A stretch of 54,725 nt of DNA from Psychrobacillus psychrodurans. GTDB lineage: Bacteria; Bacillota; Bacilli; Bacillales_A; Planococcaceae. Of this stretch, positions 8,519 through 17,122 are shown one piece after another. The notes beneath the pieces were generated by a model. The model saw only the letters and a list, made by a program, of their open reading frames with translations, did not search any database and had not been told where the DNA came from. The DNA lies in the NCBI GenBank assembly GCA_900114885.1, contig FOUN01000019.1, positions 1 to 54,725 on the forward strand. Direction: 5' to 3'. Position 1 is the first letter of the stretch. Each line of letters begins with the position of its first letter. Made by a program: the position numbers and the translations under genes.

Positions 8519-10066
8519 TTAAACTGTTTGTGCTTTTAAAGAGCGTCGTAGGATTTTACCCGTTGTATTCTTAGGAAGTTCCTCTAAGAATTCAATCCTC
8601 TTAGGCACTTTATATTTTGCTAGTTTTTCTGAACAATAGTCTTGTAACTGTTGTTCTGTCAACGTAGGATCTTTTTTGACAACAAATGCAAGCACTTCCT
8701 CTCCAAAGTTTAGATCAGGAATTCCGACAACTGCTGCCTCAACTATACTAGGATGTGTAAATAGCACTTCCTCTACTTCACGTGGATATACATTATAGCC
8801 ACCAACGATAATCATATCCTTTTTTCGGTCAACGATAAAGAAATAGCCTTCCTCGTCTTGTCTTGCAAGATCTCCAGTATATAACCAGCCATCGCGGATT
8901 GCACTTTCTGTTTCTTCCGGCATCTTGTAGTAACCCTTCATGACGTTAGGTCCGCGAACGATCAGTTCTCCTACCTCACCTATTGGAACTTCTTCTCCAA
9001 GTTCATTGACGATTTTATTTTCCACATTTACGATATTTGTTCCGATTGAACCTGGCTTACGATCACGGTCTATTGGGTTAAAGCATGTTACCGGTGATGC
9101 CTCCGACAAACCATATCCTTCTGATACACGAACATTGAACTTGTTTTCAAAGTTATGTAACAGTGCAACTGGCAATGAAGATCCACCTGAAATTGCTAAG
9201 CGAATACTTGAAAAATCTTCTACATTGGCTTCCGGGAATTGATACAAGAAATTATACATGGTTGGAACACCTGCAAATACTGTTGCTTGATGCTCTTTTG
9301 CAACACTAAACACTTCTTGTGGGGTAAATCTTGGAATTAATAGAAGGGTTGCCCCCATTAGTAATGGCGCATTCACAACTACTGTTAGTGCAAACACATG
9401 AAATACAGGTAAAGTTGTTATTACACGATCTTCTGTATTAATCTTCAAGTATTCTGCAACATCACGAGCATTAGAGTAAATATTATTGTATGTTAACATT
9501 GCACCCTTTGGATGACCAGTAGTTCCAGAAGTATATAAGATTACAGCAATATCATCTGGGTCTGTATCCACTGCAGAAGTACCCAGTATAGATGAAGAAA
9601 TCATCATTGAAAACGGTTTCACTTTTGTCTTCAATTCTTCTGGTAAATCAGCTAGTTTTTGAACAGTAGCCGGCTGCGTTTCACAAATAATGTAATTTTC
9701 AACCGAAGTGAAAACTCCAGCGGCTTTCTCTACTAAAGGCAATAATGCATCCAGAGCAATAATTACCTTAGCATCACTGTTTTTTACAATGTAACTGATT
9801 TCATCTGGCGAATAAATTGGATTAATCGGAACTGCCGTCGCACCAATTCGCATAGTAGCATATAAAGAAATTAAAAAATGTGGCGAGTTCCCTAGTAAAA
9901 AACCAATATTATCGCCTTTATCCACACCAATTGACTTTAATGCCCCTGCAAATAGCTCAACTGACTGATCGAATTCTGCGTATGTAGTATCTTTCCCCAT
10001 AAAATGATAGGCAACCTTCTCCGGATGCTCACTAGCAATCTGTTGAACACGTGAAACTAAACTCAT
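8519..10066 (-). CDS. lcfB: Long-chain fatty-acid-CoA ligase
   Basis: A 515-residue AMP-forming acyl-CoA synthetase. The ATP/AMP motif is ILYTSGTTGHPKGAM, the second signature is GYGLSEASPV, and the hinge region GWLYTGDLARQDEEGYFFI leads to DRKKDMIIVGG and the C-terminal catalytic Lys in PKNTTGKILRR. It activates long-chain fatty acids with ATP and CoA for beta-oxidation. I start it at the third in-frame ATG because GGGAG precedes it. In B. subtilis lcfB lies near lplJ, as here, and belongs to the FadR regulon; a FadR-like palindrome lies just upstream. Confidence 0.9.
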   Translation of the reverse strand: MSLVSRVQQIASEHPEKVAYHFMGKDTTYAEFDQSVELFAGALKSIGVDKGDNIGFLLGNSPHFLISLYATMRIGATAVPINPIYSPDEISYIVKNSDAKVIIALDALLPLVEKAAGVFTSVENYIICETQPATVQKLADLPEELKTKVKPFSMMISSSILGTSAVDTDPDDIAVILYTSGTTGHPKGAMLTYNNIYSNARDVAEYLKINTEDRVITTLPVFHVFALTVVVNAPLLMGATLLLIPRFTPQEVFSVAKEHQATVFAGVPTMYNFLYQFPEANVEDFSSIRLAISGGSSLPVALLHNFENKFNVRVSEGYGLSEASPVTCFNPIDRDRKPGSIGTNIVNVENKIVNELGEEVPIGEVGELIVRGPNVMKGYYKMPEETESAIRDGWLYTGDLARQDEEGYFFIVDRKKDMIIVGGYNVYPREVEEVLFTHPSIVEAAVVGIPDLNFGEEVLAFVVKKDPTLTEQQLQDYCSEKLAKYKVPKRIEFLEELPKNTTGKILRRSLKAQTV

Positions 10067-10087
10067 ACTCTCGTCTCCCATCTTTTT

Positions 10088-10148
10088 TGAATGAATGACC
10101 ATTCATTATCCCCGTATTCATTATATAAGAAAAGTTTTGACAATTCAA
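10088..10148 (-). promoter_or_regulatory. lcfB promoter and FadR-like operator
   Basis: The minus strand shows a -35 TTGAAT (10148-10143), a 17-base spacer and a -10 TATAAT (10125-10120). Just downstream of the expected transcription start is a perfect palindrome, AATGAATG-AC-CATTCATT (10090-10107). It embeds TGAATGA-N4-TCATT, close to the published B. subtilis FadR box TGAATGA-N4-TCATTCA. A repressor bound here would block lcfB, consistent with acyl-CoA-relieved control. Promoter and palindrome are seen; the regulator is inferred. Confidence 0.7.
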
Positions 10149-10283
10149 GAAAAACTAGAATATGATCATTACTTGCGCTAATTAGATTTAATATTCTATT
10201 TCTAAATACTTTAATTTCATACTTTAAGAATTGCTGAAGAAAATTACTACTAGTTCATTTGCCGTATTAAAAAGTTCTTATAC

Positions 10284-10316
10284 CCAAAAAAGAAGGCTAC
10301 TCCTGTAACCTTCTTT
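10284..10316 (-). terminator. Terminator of the bce-like operon
   Basis: The hairpin GAAGGTTAC / GTAGCCTTC with a short loop is followed by TTTTTT on the minus strand, directly after the permease stop. Confidence 0.85.
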
Positions 10317-10319
10317 TCA

Positions 10320-12251
10320 CTATTGTATATGGGAAATGTATCTCCAACGAATCAAAAAGAAATAAGAAACTTGAATAATAGTGAATGCTATTAATACAAG
10401 TAACATTTCCATTGCTATGGAAACTGCTGCTAAGTCGACCCAAAATGCTTGTAAAAACATAAACGAAAACGTACTATGCACCATAGCCAATCCCCAAGGC
10501 AGGAAAAACTGAGGAATTAACTGGCGATTTACTATTTTCACTAACTCTCGATCCGTAACGCCCATTCTACGAAGTACATCATATTGTTTTTTATCGCGCT
10601 CTAAATCTGTATAAAGCTTAAAGTACACAAAACTCCCAGCTGCAAGCAGTAATACTGCTGCTACAAGCAAACCTGTAAATAACAATAAAGAGAATGTAGC
10701 ACGGATGATAGAATAATTTAAGCCAGGATTAAAGAAATAGTAAGCATTGGGATTTATATCTGAAGTTCCCATGGTTTGAGTCATAATTCTGTCTAAGTCA
10801 GTGCCGACATCCTTCGTGCGAAGCCACTCGGAAACATGAAAAGCATAAAATGTTATGTTTGACTCCCTTAAGCCATATCCATATAAAGGCTCAGTAATAA
10901 GTTCGTAATCCTCATCACTAATGATTAACGATCTATTTTTAAGGGCAATGGATGGGAATATCAAGCGATCATAGATTCCTTTAATCTGAATAGGTACACT
11001 GCTTTCCTCTAGCACCGTTTGCTCGTCTTCAATCCTTAAGCCTTCGTAGTCTTCACGTCTATTCGGTATGATCAATGCTTCCCCATTTTGCAGGTCGATC
11101 AAAGGAATTTTCAATGCAACCGCTAAACTATTTACTTCCGATTCTTTTATAAGATTTACTTGGCTACGCAAATTAGAAGAAGTTTGTTTTTTTACAGAGA
11201 GCTTAACTAAGTCATAAGACAACCCCTCCCTTTGAAGCTCCTGAGATAGTTTCATCACATGCTCTTCCTCAAAAGGATTATCCCAATTACTTGAATAGAA
11301 AATACTGACCGGATTCATTTCCCTATATTGCGCTGTAAAAGAAGTAAACGAAGTTACAACACCTACTGAAAGAAAAGCTATTGTCGAAACAACCGTAACT
11401 ATGAAAAACATTCGAGCATTTTCTCTTATTTTAATAGAACCTTCTGCAAATGCTATCAATCGAAATGAATGCCAGTACAAATTCTTACGCTTTCGAATAA
11501 TTCCTAACAAATACAAAACACTATCTGTATAGAACAGATAAGTGCCAACCAATGCCAGGAAAATAATGATAAAGCTCATATATACTTTAATTTGAAAAAG
11601 AGATAATAAAACTAAACTATAAGCAGTGAAAAGCAGCAATAATCCAAATACTGCCCTTCCCTTACTATAAGCCTCTTGTTCATTTTGTTTACCATATCCC
11701 TTTAGAAGCTGAATTATATTCTTTTTACGTATAAATACTGAGCTACCAAAGGAAATAATGATATACAATGATAAAAATACAAGAATAGTCAATGTAAAAG
11801 GCTTCCATGACAAATATAATGGTAGATTATCAAGTAAAAACATCTCTCGAATAACCATAAAGAAAAACTTAGAAAAAGCAAATCCAAAAAAGATACCTAC
11901 AGTTGTTGATATAAACCCTAATATCATCGTTTCTAAGAAAATCATCCGATTAAGCTGACGCTTGTCCATCCCTAAATTTAATAGGACTCCAAATTCCTGT
12001 GAACGAGCCTCTAGAAAAGCACTCATCGAATAAAATAAAAAAGACAAAGTGAATATTATTAAAATAACCTGTGCAATGAACATTCCGCCAAAAGCGATAT
12101 TCTGTAAAAATTGATCTTCAATATTGGGATGAAACATTAACATTGAATAGACAAAAAACACTAAAACTGAAAAAATACTCGCCAATAAGAATGCAGCATA
12201 TACACGTGCATTTCGAATGACATTATTATAAGCGAATTGTCGAAAGGTCAT
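10320..12251 (-). CDS. BceB-type ABC transporter permease
   Basis: A 643-residue membrane permease of the BceB/FtsX-domain family with about ten helices. One helix is at 17-40, a first FtsX block spans about 60-180, and a second set of helices sits at the C-terminus. Between them, at about residues 310-520, lies a large extracytoplasmic domain, the hallmark of antimicrobial-peptide detoxification transporters. With its ATPase it is expected to free lipid-linked cell-wall precursors from peptides such as bacitracin and also to activate the cognate kinase. It overlaps the ATPase gene by 26 bases, so the pair is coupled. The peptide specificity cannot be predicted. Confidence 0.88.
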   Translation of the reverse strand: MTFRQFAYNNVIRNARVYAAFLLASIFSVLVFFVYSMLMFHPNIEDQFLQNIAFGGMFIAQVILIIFTLSFLFYSMSAFLEARSQEFGVLLNLGMDKRQLNRMIFLETMILGFISTTVGIFFGFAFSKFFFMVIREMFLLDNLPLYLSWKPFTLTILVFLSLYIIISFGSSVFIRKKNIIQLLKGYGKQNEQEAYSKGRAVFGLLLLFTAYSLVLLSLFQIKVYMSFIIIFLALVGTYLFYTDSVLYLLGIIRKRKNLYWHSFRLIAFAEGSIKIRENARMFFIVTVVSTIAFLSVGVVTSFTSFTAQYREMNPVSIFYSSNWDNPFEEEHVMKLSQELQREGLSYDLVKLSVKKQTSSNLRSQVNLIKESEVNSLAVALKIPLIDLQNGEALIIPNRREDYEGLRIEDEQTVLEESSVPIQIKGIYDRLIFPSIALKNRSLIISDEDYELITEPLYGYGLRESNITFYAFHVSEWLRTKDVGTDLDRIMTQTMGTSDINPNAYYFFNPGLNYSIIRATFSLLLFTGLLVAAVLLLAAGSFVYFKLYTDLERDKKQYDVLRRMGVTDRELVKIVNRQLIPQFFLPWGLAMVHSTFSFMFLQAFWVDLAAVSIAMEMLLVLIAFTIIQVSYFFLIRWRYISHIQ

Positions 12252-12996
12252 TTACATTTCCACCCAGTAAAGATAAGACATTTAAAATACGTTGAAAGAA
12301 CGTTTGTCTTCGGTCATCTTTATATATTTCATTAAAATACTCGCCATCCTTTATAAACAAAACACGATCACAGTAGCTTGCAGCAATTGGATCATGTGTC
12401 ACCATAATGATGGTCGTATTACTTCTTTTATTGACATTAGATAACAGTTCTAACACATCTTTTGCAGCTTTTGAATCCAGGTTTCCGGTTGGCTCATCTG
12501 CCAGTATAATAGAAGGTTCATGTATTAAAGCGCGTCCAATTGCTGTTCTTTGCGCTTGTCCCCCGGAAATTTCAAATGGTCTTTTTTCTAAAATAGAGGT
12601 AATATCAAGCTGTTCCGCTATACTATTAACTTTTTGTTTCATCACGTTTATCGGCTGTTCATCTAATGTTAATGGCAATACCATATTCTCTTCCACAGTT
12701 AATGCTGAAAGTAGATTAAAGTCCTGAAAAACAAAGCCAAGCTGTCTTCTCCGGAATAATGACAAATCATTGCTTTTCAATTTCATAGGATCTAAACCAT
12801 TAATCGTCATATCTCCTGAAGTTGGGCTATCGACTGTTGATATCAAATTGAGTAGAGTTGTTTTCCCACTACCTGATGGGCCCATAACTGCAAGGAATTC
12901 TCCCTTTTCTACCTCGAAGCTTAGTTGATTTATCGCTAAATGCGCGACTTTCCCCTCATATACCTTCGTTATTTCTTCCAGTGTTAATATCGACAT
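12226..12996 (-). CDS. BceA-type ABC transporter ATPase
   Basis: A 256-residue ATPase of the MacB/LolD/BceA class. Walker A is GPSGSGKTT, the signature is ISGGQAQR, Walker B runs IILADEPTGNLD, and the H-loop is in MVTHD. I choose the ATG at 12996 because GAGGTGAGC sits ahead of it, while the longer frame begins inside the kinase gene with no ribosome site. The start overlaps the kinase end by about 40 bases. It energises the BceB-like permease. Confidence 0.9.
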   Translation of the reverse strand: MSILTLEEITKVYEGKVAHLAINQLSFEVEKGEFLAVMGPSGSGKTTLLNLISTVDSPTSGDMTINGLDPMKLKSNDLSLFRRRQLGFVFQDFNLLSALTVEENMVLPLTLDEQPINVMKQKVNSIAEQLDITSILEKRPFEISGGQAQRTAIGRALIHEPSIILADEPTGNLDSKAAKDVLELLSNVNKRSNTTIIMVTHDPIAASYCDRVLFIKDGEYFNEIYKDDRRQTFFQRILNVLSLLGGNVNDLSTIRL

Positions 12997-14002
12997 CGAG
13001 CTCACCTCGTTCTGAAGTTTCTTGTTGTTCAAATACAATCGATACTGTCGTTCCTTCTCCCACTGTTGATATTATTTTCATCTCATGCCCTAATCTATGA
13101 CAAATTTCCTGTGCCAAATATAATCCCATTCCAGTAGATTCACCAGTTTTCCTGCCATTTTCTCCAGTGAAAAAAGCTCTTGTCACTCTTTTCATATCTG
13201 AGACAGGTATGCCAATTCCTTCATCTCTTACGGATAAAATGACCTGATTATGTTCAAAGGTAGTTTCAAAGTATACCTTTTTGTTTTCCTCAAAAGTATA
13301 TTTAATCGCATTTGTTAAAAATTGAGCTATTACAAACCGTAACCACTTCGAATCTGAAGTAACCGTACAATCTTCTTCAATAGATATAACCGGAAATACA
13401 TGACTTCCTATAAATAATCGCTTGTTACTAGATACCACTTCCATAACAAGCTGTTTTATATCAATTTGTTCAATTTGCATATCTTCTTCAAATGTATCTA
13501 ACCGAGCATTCATCAGAACTGCATCCAGACCACGCTTCAGTCGATCCATTTCTTCAGAAACACCAGCTGCATCTACTTGATCATTCCCTTGAGTCATCAG
13601 CTCTATAACCGAAATAGGTGTTTTCATCTGATGTACCCAGCTATTCATAAATTGTAAATGTCTATTTTGCCTAGCATATAGAAGTTGTACTTCCTTTTGA
13701 TACAAACGATAAATATGCTGCAAATACTTCTCGATTTGTTTTATCTCCGGGGACTGCGCCTCTCGTTGCAATACAACCTCAATCTTAGTAGGCACAGATA
13801 GAATCTTCTTATAGAATGCATACTTTTTTACAAATAATGTCCCTAAAAAGGTCATAGTCAATATACTAGTAATAACAATGGAATACACCGCAGTATCTAC
13901 ATTTCGGAAACCATCCAGCCAATATAGCAGCATTACAAATAATACTAATAAAACCTGAAAAACTAAAAAAACTAAATGCTCCTTTATAAACAATCGAATC
14001 AT
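12956..14002 (-). CDS. BceS-type intramembrane-sensing histidine kinase
   Basis: A 348-residue sensor kinase with two closely spaced helices (about residues 11-28 and 38-58) and almost no extracytoplasmic loop between them. This is the intramembrane-sensing architecture of BceS-like kinases, which read the state of the partner transporter and not the drug. The phospho-acceptor is His-124 in HQMKTPIS. The C-terminal ATPase has an N-box (FLTNAIKYT), a DEGIGIP loop and a GMGLYLA G-box. It starts one base after the regulator stop, which shows tight coupling. Confidence 0.9.
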   Translation of the reverse strand: MIRLFIKEHLVFLVFQVLLVLFVMLLYWLDGFRNVDTAVYSIVITSILTMTFLGTLFVKKYAFYKKILSVPTKIEVVLQREAQSPEIKQIEKYLQHIYRLYQKEVQLLYARQNRHLQFMNSWVHQMKTPISVIELMTQGNDQVDAAGVSEEMDRLKRGLDAVLMNARLDTFEEDMQIEQIDIKQLVMEVVSSNKRLFIGSHVFPVISIEEDCTVTSDSKWLRFVIAQFLTNAIKYTFEENKKVYFETTFEHNQVILSVRDEGIGIPVSDMKRVTRAFFTGENGRKTGESTGMGLYLAQEICHRLGHEMKIISTVGEGTTVSIVFEQQETSERGELDVDINTGRNNEGI

Positions 14003-14003
14003 A

Positions 14004-14708
14004 TTATGACTCCTCCGAGCTCAGGATTAATCTGTATCCTGCTCCTCTAACAGTTTCAATTGTAGACAAAACATTATAGTCACTTAACTTTTTTCGAACT
14101 CTTGTCATATTTACATTTAATGTATTCTCATCAACGAATGACTGGTCATCCCAAAGTTCCTCTAATAGTTGCTCCCTAGTCACCAGCTTCGGATGGCTTT
14201 TTAGCAATAATTCTAATATCGTACACTCTTTCTTTTGAAGTGGAATTTCACCATGTACGGTATGTAACTCCATTCGTTCCATATAAAGCTGTAACCTACC
14301 AACCTTGATAACTCTTTCTTCCTGCTTCGCGGCATATTCACCATACGTTCTTCTCAAATGACTTCTTATTTTAGCTAGGACGATTTCATAATGAAAAGGC
14401 TTCGTGATAAAATCATCTCCACCATTTTCTAGCGCAAATATTTGATCCATTTCACCAGATCTAGCAGAAACGAATATAATCGGGCAAGTAGTTAATTGGC
14501 GCAATTGGCGACACCAATAATATCCATCATACGATGGTAAATTTACATCCAGCAACACAATATGAGGATCAAACGCAGTAAACTCCTCCACTATTTGTTC
14601 AAAATCCTCTATAGTATGCACCTCGTAATGATATTTCCTTAAAGTATCTGCAAGTAGAGATGCTATCTTTCGATCATCCTCTACAACTAACACACGATGC
14701 GTTGTCAC
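14004..14708 (-). CDS. BceR-type response regulator
   Basis: A 234-residue OmpR/PhoB-family regulator. The receiver has the acidic VVEDD start, the phospho-acceptor Asp near residue 54 (IVLLDVN), a Ser/Thr switch residue (FVSARSG) and the TKPF Lys. The C-terminal winged helix contains TLNVNMTRVRKKL and ends at the typical RGAGYRL. I choose the GTG start at 14708 because GGAGGAGG lies six bases upstream; the longer TTG frame would begin inside that site. It presumably controls its own bceAB-like genes. Confidence 0.9.
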   Translation of the reverse strand: MTTHRVLVVEDDRKIASLLADTLRKYHYEVHTIEDFEQIVEEFTAFDPHIVLLDVNLPSYDGYYWCRQLRQLTTCPIIFVSARSGEMDQIFALENGGDDFITKPFHYEIVLAKIRSHLRRTYGEYAAKQEERVIKVGRLQLYMERMELHTVHGEIPLQKKECTILELLLKSHPKLVTREQLLEELWDDQSFVDENTLNVNMTRVRKKLSDYNVLSTIETVRGAGYRLILSSEES

Positions 14709-14750
14709 AATAATCCTCCTCCACAAAAACAGTTCTTACTTTATCATAAC

Positions 14751-14781
14751 AAAAAAGAGCCCAACATACGTCAGACTCTCT
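14751..14781 (-). terminator. Probable terminator of lplJ
   Basis: A modest hairpin (AGAGTC / GGCTCT with a G-T pair) followed by TTTTTTG on the minus strand, between lplJ and the bceR-like gene. Confidence 0.6.
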
Positions 14782-14789
14782 TCCATTTA

Positions 14790-15782
14790 TTAATAAATTA
14801 ATTGAACAAGCTCTTCTTTTGTAATACCACCGAAGTATTTTGGTACGTCTATATTTGTTAATGCAGCTTCGATTCCTTCTTTGCTGTACGGTTTTCCAGT
14901 TAGAAGCTGTTCTACTTCAGCCATATCACCTACACCGAAGAAATCTCCGAAGATTTTCACTTCTTCAATCATTCCTTTATTTACATCTAAACGAACATCT
15001 ACGCCTCCAACTGGGAAGCGGTGCGAATGCTTCATATTGAATTTAGGGGATTTACCGTAGTTCCAATCCCATTGTTGATAACGCTCTTCTGAAAGCTTAT
15101 GGATATTCTCCCAGTCCTGCTCTGTTAGCTCCCAATATTGTATATTTTCTTCCCCTTCAAAGATGGAAGCGAGAAGTTCTAAACGGAATTCTTCGACTGT
15201 CATTGGATTTTCTAGTAGCTCGATTATATTCGTAACACGACTACGAATTGATTTAATACCTTTAGATTCAATTTTTTCTTTGCTTACCTTTAAGGCAGAT
15301 ACAACAGCATCTATTTCTGTATCGAACATCAATGTTCCATGGCTGAACATACGTCCACGAGTAGAGTATTGAGCATTCCCAGAGATTTTTTTCCCTTCAG
15401 CCAAAATATCGTTTCTTCCAGACAACTCTGCATTTACACCCATTTTTGCAAGTGCATCTATAACAGGCTGTGTGAACTTTTTAAAGTTACGAAAGCTCTC
15501 TCCGTCATCCTTTGTTAAAAAGCTATAATTCAGGTTTCCTAAATCATGGTACACAGCACCCCCTCCAGAAAGTCTACGTACTGGGATAATGCCATTTTTC
15601 TCTACAAAATCAGTATTTATTTCTTCAATTGTATTTTGGTTTCTCCCAATAATAATAGAAGGCTGATTTATGTAAAACAGAAAAAAAGAATCCTTTTCAA
15701 CGTCCATTGTGTTTAATGCGTACTCCTCAATTGCTAAGTTAATACGTGGATCTGTAATTCCTTTATTATCAATAAAATACAT
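14790..15782 (-). CDS. lplJ: Lipoate-protein ligase
   Basis: A 330-residue ligase of the LplA/LplJ family that activates free lipoate with ATP and joins it to a lysine of lipoyl-domain proteins (2-oxoacid dehydrogenases, GcvH). It shows the RRLSGGGAVYHDLGNLNYSF nucleotide/lipoyl-binding block and GKKISGNAQ with the conserved Lys. The C-terminal accessory domain follows from about residue 250. I use the second ATG because AAAGGAGAG is then eight bases away. Its position next to yhfH and near lcfB matches B. subtilis yhfJ/lplJ. Confidence 0.92.
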   Translation of the reverse strand: MYFIDNKGITDPRINLAIEEYALNTMDVEKDSFFLFYINQPSIIIGRNQNTIEEINTDFVEKNGIIPVRRLSGGGAVYHDLGNLNYSFLTKDDGESFRNFKKFTQPVIDALAKMGVNAELSGRNDILAEGKKISGNAQYSTRGRMFSHGTLMFDTEIDAVVSALKVSKEKIESKGIKSIRSRVTNIIELLENPMTVEEFRLELLASIFEGEENIQYWELTEQDWENIHKLSEERYQQWDWNYGKSPKFNMKHSHRFPVGGVDVRLDVNKGMIEEVKIFGDFFGVGDMAEVEQLLTGKPYSKEGIEAALTNIDVPKYFGGITKEELVQLIY

Positions 15783-15829
15783 GTTCATCTCTCCTTTATA
15801 ATTATTTTATCAAAAGTTCAGTTAATATG

Positions 15830-15859
15830 TTGACAAATCGAACTGTGTTATACTACAAT
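15830..15859 (+). promoter_or_regulatory. Sigma-A promoter of yhfH
   Basis: TTGACA (15830-15835), an 18-base spacer and TACAAT (15854-15859), with a GGAGGTGG ribosome site 30 bases further on. It is one of the cleanest housekeeping promoters in the window. Confidence 0.75.
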
Positions 15860-15904
15860 GAAAACAATTAAAACAGTTATATAACAGATGGAGGTGGAAC
15901 AACT

Positions 15905-16030
15905 ATGTTAGAAAACGTAATTGAATTTTTCCGTAACCTGCCCGCTAAGAAATGTGCAACATGTGGTGAAACAATAGAAGAACAACATGAATGCTACGGG
16001 AACCACTGTGATAAATGCACGACACTTTAA
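15905..16030 (+). CDS. yhfH: YhfH micro-protein, zinc-ribbon-like
   Basis: A 41-residue protein, MLENVIEFFRNLPAKK followed by two CxxC-type knuckles: C-A-T-C-G-E at 17-22, an intervening Cys at 30, and C-D-K-C at 35-38. This is the YhfH family, found beside lplJ in B. subtilis; the role is unknown but the cysteine pattern suggests a small zinc ribbon. It has a perfect GGAGGTGG ribosome site, its own promoter and its own terminator, so it is a real one-gene unit despite its size. Confidence 0.88.
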   Translation: MLENVIEFFRNLPAKKCATCGETIEEQHECYGNHCDKCTTL

Positions 16031-16045
16031 TAATTGAAAGAACTG

Positions 16046-16080
16046 CCCACTAGATTCTCCCCTGTCTAGTGGGATTTTTT
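16046..16080 (+). terminator. Terminator of yhfH
   Basis: A nine-bp stem (CCCACTAGA / TCTAGTGGG) followed by ATTTTTT. Confidence 0.92.
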
Positions 16081-16104
16081 ATCATATAAAATATGAACAA
16101 AAAC

Positions 16105-16137
16105 AAACACCCCAAGGATTTAATCCTTGAGGTGTTT
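16105..16137 (-). terminator. Terminator of the monooxygenase gene
   Basis: A near-perfect palindrome with arms AAACACCTCAAGGAT and its complement, carrying one G-T mismatch. It is followed on the minus strand by TTTGTTTTTG. It ends the minus-strand gene that stops at 16155. Confidence 0.85.
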
Positions 16138-16154
16138 GGTATTTAATATAAAAT

Positions 16155-16451
16155 TTAGGCTTGTACAAGTTCTCCGTCAAATACTTTTAGGTCCATCGGT
16201 GCGGCCATAAAAGACGGAGCTTTTTGAATGAAAGCTGTGAAATGTTCACTCGTATTATGGACTTTAGTAGCCTCTACATCTTCCCAAAGTTCAATCATTG
16301 TATAATGATAATCTTGGTCAGTAGATTTCATCAAATCGTAGCTAATATTACCTTTTTCAGCTCTTGTTGCTGCAAGAAGTGTTTTGGCTTCTTCCAAGAA
16401 TGCTTGTTCTTGATCCATTTTTACCTGGAGATGTGCATGAATTATAATCAT
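16155..16451 (-). CDS. Putative quinol monooxygenase (ABM domain)
   Basis: A 98-residue protein with one antibiotic-biosynthesis-monooxygenase (YgiN-like) ferredoxin-fold domain. The pattern is an I-I-H-A-H-L strand, EEAKTLLAATRAEKGNISYDL, and the ELWEDVEATKVHNTSEHFTAF core with the conserved E-x-W and H. Family members oxidise quinols or act in quinone redox cycling. I use the ATG at 16451, nine bases after AAAGG. It lies 80 bases from a MarR regulator and near a nitroreductase; together they look like a quinone/electrophile-response set, which is inference from context. Confidence 0.8.
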   Translation of the reverse strand: MIIIHAHLQVKMDQEQAFLEEAKTLLAATRAEKGNISYDLMKSTDQDYHYTMIELWEDVEATKVHNTSEHFTAFIQKAPSFMAAPMDLKVFDGELVQA

Positions 16452-16530
16452 AGTTATCATCCTTTATGTTAGATTATTTATACTTAAGACTTACAATTGA
16501 TAAGATCCTATTCAATTGAAGTTAAAAATT

Positions 16531-16959
16531 CTAGTATTCACTTATGTTATTTTGCATACGATTAAGCATGTCAGATAGGGTTTCCAATTCTTCTTGGTTA
16601 AAATCATGAAGCATTTGGTTTACGAAATTAACCTTTTCTTTTTTGTAACCAACAATTTGTTTGCGCCCTTCCTCTGTAAGACGAACAAATATCACTCTAT
16701 TATCGTTAGGATTTCTTCGTCTAGCGACCATTCCGTTTGCCTCAAGTTGTTTTAGATGGCGAGTAATAGCAGCACTATCTATATTAACAGCTTTTTGCAA
16801 CGTGGACTGATTGATTTCATCTGTTTCATACAGCTGGTGTAGCAATTCATAGCGTGAAGAGCTAATGCCTGTGCATCGTTCAAATTTAGGGCTAATTTGA
16901 TTATTAAGTCCTTTAAGCAGATGTAAGATTTGTTCATGATTAGATAGTGAACAACGCAT
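16531..16959 (-). CDS. MarR-family transcriptional regulator
   Basis: A 142-residue MarR regulator. The winged helix covers about residues 45-105 (NQSTLQKAVNIDSAAITRHLKQLEANGMVARRRNPNDNRV), with the typical D-x-R wing. Helices at both ends give the dimer interface. There is no cysteine in the N-terminal helices except C-S-L near the start, so redox sensing is not obvious, though that Cys could serve. GGAGGT precedes the second ATG. A palindrome 70 bases upstream matches a pair in front of the nitroreductase gene, which implies autoregulation and a shared regulon. Confidence 0.88.
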   Translation of the reverse strand: MRCSLSNHEQILHLLKGLNNQISPKFERCTGISSSRYELLHQLYETDEINQSTLQKAVNIDSAAITRHLKQLEANGMVARRRNPNDNRVIFVRLTEEGRKQIVGYKKEKVNFVNQMLHDFNQEELETLSDMLNRMQNNISEY

Positions 16960-17029
16960 CATTTGACCTCCTAAATAGTTTTATGTGGCCAACATATACG
17001 AGTGTCTACTACTTTATTGAAGCCTCAAT

Positions 17030-17045
17030 TATTGACCTGTCAATA
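17030..17045 (-). promoter_or_regulatory. MarR operator upstream of its own gene
   Basis: The palindrome TATTGAC-CT-GTCAATA contains TTGACA on the minus strand, so it overlaps a probable -35 box. The same ATTGAC-NN-GTCAAT core occurs ahead of the nitroreductase gene. Confidence 0.65.
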
Positions 17046-17122
17046 AAATATAATACAAAATTTTTTAAAGTACAACTCGAAATGGTAACTTATCCACCAA
17101 TTTATATTCAAAAGGTTCTATC

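Noticed and set aside
13003-13038. Longer BceA start inside the kinase gene
   Set aside because: No ribosome site; the ATG at 12996 has GAGGTGAGC directly upstream.
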